Origin: an uncultured Clostridia bacterium
GTDB lineage: Bacteria > Bacillota > Clostridia > Oscillospirales > Acutalibacteraceae
Direction of reading: 5' to 3'
Assembly: GCA_947168785.1 (NCBI GenBank)
Contig: CAMVNL010000096.1
Span: 1 to 7,648 of the forward strand
Length of the DNA stretch: 7,648 nucleotides
Shown: piece after piece, positions 6,115 through 7,648 of the stretch
How the letters are laid out: the number at the start of each line of letters is the position of its first letter
How positions within the stretch are numbered: position 1 is the first letter of the stretch
Notes under the pieces: generated by a model
What the model was told of the DNA's origin: nothing
The model's input: only the letters and a program-made list of their open reading frames with translations
Database searches by the model: none
Translations under genes and position numbers: made by a program

Positions 6115-6143
6115 ATTATATCACTCGTTCTCTCTGTTTTCAA
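6115..6143 (-). promoter_or_regulatory. Strong sigma-A promoter of the UPF0340 gene
   Basis: On the minus strand TTGAAA (6143-6138) is followed after exactly 17 bases by a consensus TATAAT (6120-6115). The transcript would start near 6108, leaving a short leader of about 18 bases with the GAAGG ribosome binding site. This is the best promoter match in the window. Confidence 0.75.
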
Positions 6144-6184
6144 GGACGATCCTACATTTTATGGTTTAAAAATAATGCTTTATT

Positions 6185-6207
6185 TTTTATCCAGTATATG
6201 ATAAAAT
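6185..6207 (+). promoter_or_regulatory. rmuC: Putative extended -10 promoter of rmuC with an overlapping inverted repeat
   Basis: TG-A-TAAAAT (6199-6207) is an extended -10 match. The -35 region 17 bases upstream (TTTATT, 6179-6184) is poor. Transcription would start near 6214, 25 bases before the ATG. TTTTATC (6185-6191) and GATAAAA (6200-6206) form 7-bp inverted arms spaced by 8 bases over this -10, which could be an operator. The stretch is very AT-rich, so a chance palindrome is possible. Confidence 0.35.
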
Positions 6208-6238
6208 AAAATGAATACAAATTGGTTTTTGGTGAATT

Positions 6239-7510
6239 ATGACGGAATATGTGATCATTGCGCTGCTGGCCGTGGTGGCGATCCTGCTGATTCTGGTGCT
6301 GCTGCGGCAGAAGCAGCTCTTCGACGCGCAGGGAAAAGAGACGGAACGCCTGCTGGAGGACGCCTCCCGGGAGACGGCGGAGGCCCTCTCCGACCTGCGG
6401 CGGGAAAACGACGCAAAGGCGGAGACGCTGAAAAATTCCATCGCTCTGTCCCTCAACCACATGAGCGGGCGCATCGACGATATGGGGCGGCAGGCCTCCC
6501 GACAGACGGTGGAGGTCATCAAAAGCCTTTCCGAGATGCGGGAGAAGATCGACGGCTACGGCAAAGAACAGACGAAGACCGTCACCGAGGCCGTGGAAAA
6601 GCTGCGGGAATCCAACGAGAAAAAGCTGGAGCAGATGCGCCTGACGGTGGATGAAAAGCTGACCGCCACCCTCAACGAGCGGCTGGACAGCTCCTTCAAA
6701 TCCGTTTCAGAGCAGCTTTCCAACGTATATCAGTCCCTTGGGGAGATGAAGGAGCTTTCCGGCGGCGTGACCGCCCTGAACCGGGTGTTCAGCAACGTGA
6801 AGACCCGGGGCAACTGGGCGGAGACCCAATTGGAGAACATCCTCGATCAGATCATCCCCGGCATGTACGTAAAAAACTTTTCGCCGGAGGGCAGTAAAGA
6901 CGTGGTGGAGTTTGCCGTGAGGATCCCGGACGGGGACGGCCAGACCAGCGCGTTCCTCCCCATTGACTCCAAATTCCCCATGGAGGACTATCTGCGCCTG
7001 TGCGACGCGGCGGATAATGCCGACCCGGAAGGGGTGAAGGCCGCCCGGAAGGCGCTGGAGGCAAGGGTTTTCAGCGAGGCCAAAGAGGTGCGCAAGTACG
7101 TCTGCCCGCCGGAGACCACTCCCTTTGCCATCCTGTATCTCGCCACCGATTCCCTCTACGCGGAGATGATCTCCTCCAAGGCGAACGTGGCGGACCGCCT
7201 GCACAGCGAATACGGTGTGATGCTGGCGGGGCCCTCCACCATCACGGCGCTGCTCAGCTCCCTTGCCATGGGCTTTCGTACCGTGGCGCTGAACCAGCGC
7301 GCCAACGAGGTGATGGAGCTGCTGGCGGCGGCCAAGGCCCAATACGATAAATTCACGCTGGCGCTGGACAAAGCCCGGCGCAAGATCGACGAAGCGGGGC
7401 AGAGCCTGGACGACGCCCAGAAGCGCAACGGCATCATTCTGAAAAAGCTGAAGGACGTGGAGAGCGTGGACGCGCCCACGGCGGAAGGGCTGCTGACAGA
7501 TACGTTGTAG
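6239..7510 (+). CDS. rmuC: RmuC family protein (membrane-anchored, coiled coil, nuclease-like domain)
   Basis: The 423-residue protein has the standard RmuC build. An N-terminal membrane helix (about 4-22) is followed by a long charged coiled coil (about 25-170). The conserved domain (about 185-375) includes GNWAETQLENIL (191-202), the LPIDSKFP segment with D243 and K245 of a PD-(D/E)xK-like core, ILYLATDSLYAEM (298-310) and GPSTITALLSSLAMGFRTV (331-349). Another helical stretch runs to about 410. In E. coli RmuC limits recombination at inverted repeats and is presumed to act on DNA. The start is set by a modest GGTGA site (6231-6235), which pairs with the distal part of the anti-SD. The stop codon TAG lies inside the GTAGC foot of a REP-like element. 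Whether the final residues were replaced by insertion of that element cannot be told from one sequence. Confidence 0.93.
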   Translation: MTEYVIIALLAVVAILLILVLLRQKQLFDAQGKETERLLEDASRETAEALSDLRRENDAKAETLKNSIALSLNHMSGRIDDMGRQASRQTVEVIKSLSEMREKIDGYGKEQTKTVTEAVEKLRESNEKKLEQMRLTVDEKLTATLNERLDSSFKSVSEQLSNVYQSLGEMKELSGGVTALNRVFSNVKTRGNWAETQLENILDQIIPGMYVKNFSPEGSKDVVEFAVRIPDGDGQTSAFLPIDSKFPMEDYLRLCDAADNADPEGVKAARKALEARVFSEAKEVRKYVCPPETTPFAILYLATDSLYAEMISSKANVADRLHSEYGVMLAGPSTITALLSSLAMGFRTVALNQRANEVMELLAAAKAQYDKFTLALDKARRKIDEAGQSLDDAQKRNGIILKKLKDVESVDAPTAEGLLTDTL

Positions 7511-7528
7511 CACGGCGCCTTGCGCCGT
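7507..7528 (+). repeat. REP-like element, copy C, overlapping the rmuC stop codon
   Basis: GTAGC (7507-7511) is followed by ACGGCGC (7512-7518), loop CTT, and the complementary GCGCCGT (7522-7528). Its TAG at 7508-7510 is the rmuC stop codon. No T-run follows within 10 bases, so it is not a normal intrinsic terminator, although it may block 3' exonucleases. Confidence 0.55.
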
Positions 7529-7532
7529 TGCC

Positions 7533-7555
7533 GTAGCACGCTGCCTCAGCAGCGT
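7533..7555 (+). repeat. REP-like element, copy D
   Basis: GTAGC (7533-7537) is followed by ACGCTGC (7538-7544), loop CTCA, and the complementary GCAGCGT (7549-7555). It lies 4 bases after copy C in the same orientation. The stem sequence differs from copies A-C but is still fully paired. Confidence 0.55.
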
Positions 7556-7564
7556 TATGCCACA

Positions 7565-7592
7565 AAAGTTGAAAGTTAAAAGTTAAAAGTTG
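7565..7592 (+). repeat. Heptamer tandem repeat AAAGTTR, four units
   Basis: Four contiguous 7-base units run AAAGTTG, AAAGTTA, AAAGTTA, AAAGTTG, followed by AAAT. The block is AT-rich and lies between the REP-like doublet and another hairpin, with no open frame through it. It could vary in copy number by slippage. Confidence 0.75.
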
Positions 7593-7600
7593 AAATGCGG

Positions 7601-7615
7601 AAGCCCTGCGGGCTT
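7601..7615 (+). other. Perfect hairpin with TGC loop near the right edge
   Basis: AAGCCC (7601-7606) pairs fully with GGGCTT (7610-7615) around a TGC loop. The same CC-TGC-GG core caps the hairpins at 5446-5464 and 5509-5521. It is followed by GATTATAAG rather than a T-run. The last 30 bases of the window show no start codon with a ribosome binding site that I could support. Confidence 0.45.
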
Positions 7616-7648
7616 GATTATAAGAATGTCAGGATAACAAAATAGAAT

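Noticed and set aside
6707..7513. A 268-codon minus-strand open frame opposite rmuC.
   Set aside because: It is antisense to an unmistakable RmuC domain, with shadow-like composition and no support for its start.

Overview
The window is GC-rich in its genes and AT-rich in its promoter gaps. It uses strong AGGAGG-type ribosome binding sites, carries a UPF0340/YwlG-type protein, and has a secreted protein with a typical Gram-positive signal peptide. Together these suggest a high-GC member of the Clostridia (Oscillospiraceae-like gut Firmicutes). That is an inference from gene style; no taxonomic marker is present.

Layout. Positions 1-923 (minus strand) hold a nearly complete calcineurin-like metallophosphoesterase that runs off the left edge. 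A short divergent promoter region (924-1017) separates it from a plus-strand gene (1018-3471). This gene encodes an unusual GH36/clan-D alpha-galactosidase-like enzyme whose catalytic part follows five predicted membrane helices. A 193-base gap holds a well-formed promoter and a terminator-like leader hairpin. They precede a secreted alpha/beta-hydrolase-like protein (3665-5254) with a Cys where the nucleophile Ser is expected and a cationic amphipathic C-terminal tail. A very strong, probably bidirectional terminator (5261-5312) follows. The next gap (5313-5550) is packed with small perfect hairpins. On the minus strand, 5551-6090 encodes a UPF0340 (DUF436) protein. It is divergent from rmuC (6239-7510, plus), which encodes a membrane-anchored coiled-coil RmuC protein. 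The right end holds more hairpins and a heptamer tandem repeat.

How it fits together. The two middle genes encode surface or secreted hydrolases and are the only plausible functional pair. They have separate promoters, and no transporter or sugar regulator is visible, so this is not a classical sugar-utilisation operon. The phosphoesterase, UPF0340 and RmuC genes look like ordinary chromosomal neighbours.

The most interesting non-coding signal is a family of four short elements. Each is GTAGC followed by a fully paired 7-bp hairpin, and the stem sequence differs between copies while pairing is preserved. Two copies form an inverted pair in 5365-5503. Two lie in direct order at 7507-7555, the first of them supplying the stop codon of rmuC. 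The GTAG foot plus hairpin is the layout of REP elements mobilised by RAYT (Y1-type) transposases. The most interesting protein signals are the membrane-tethered GH36 enzyme and the Cys-elbow hydrolase.
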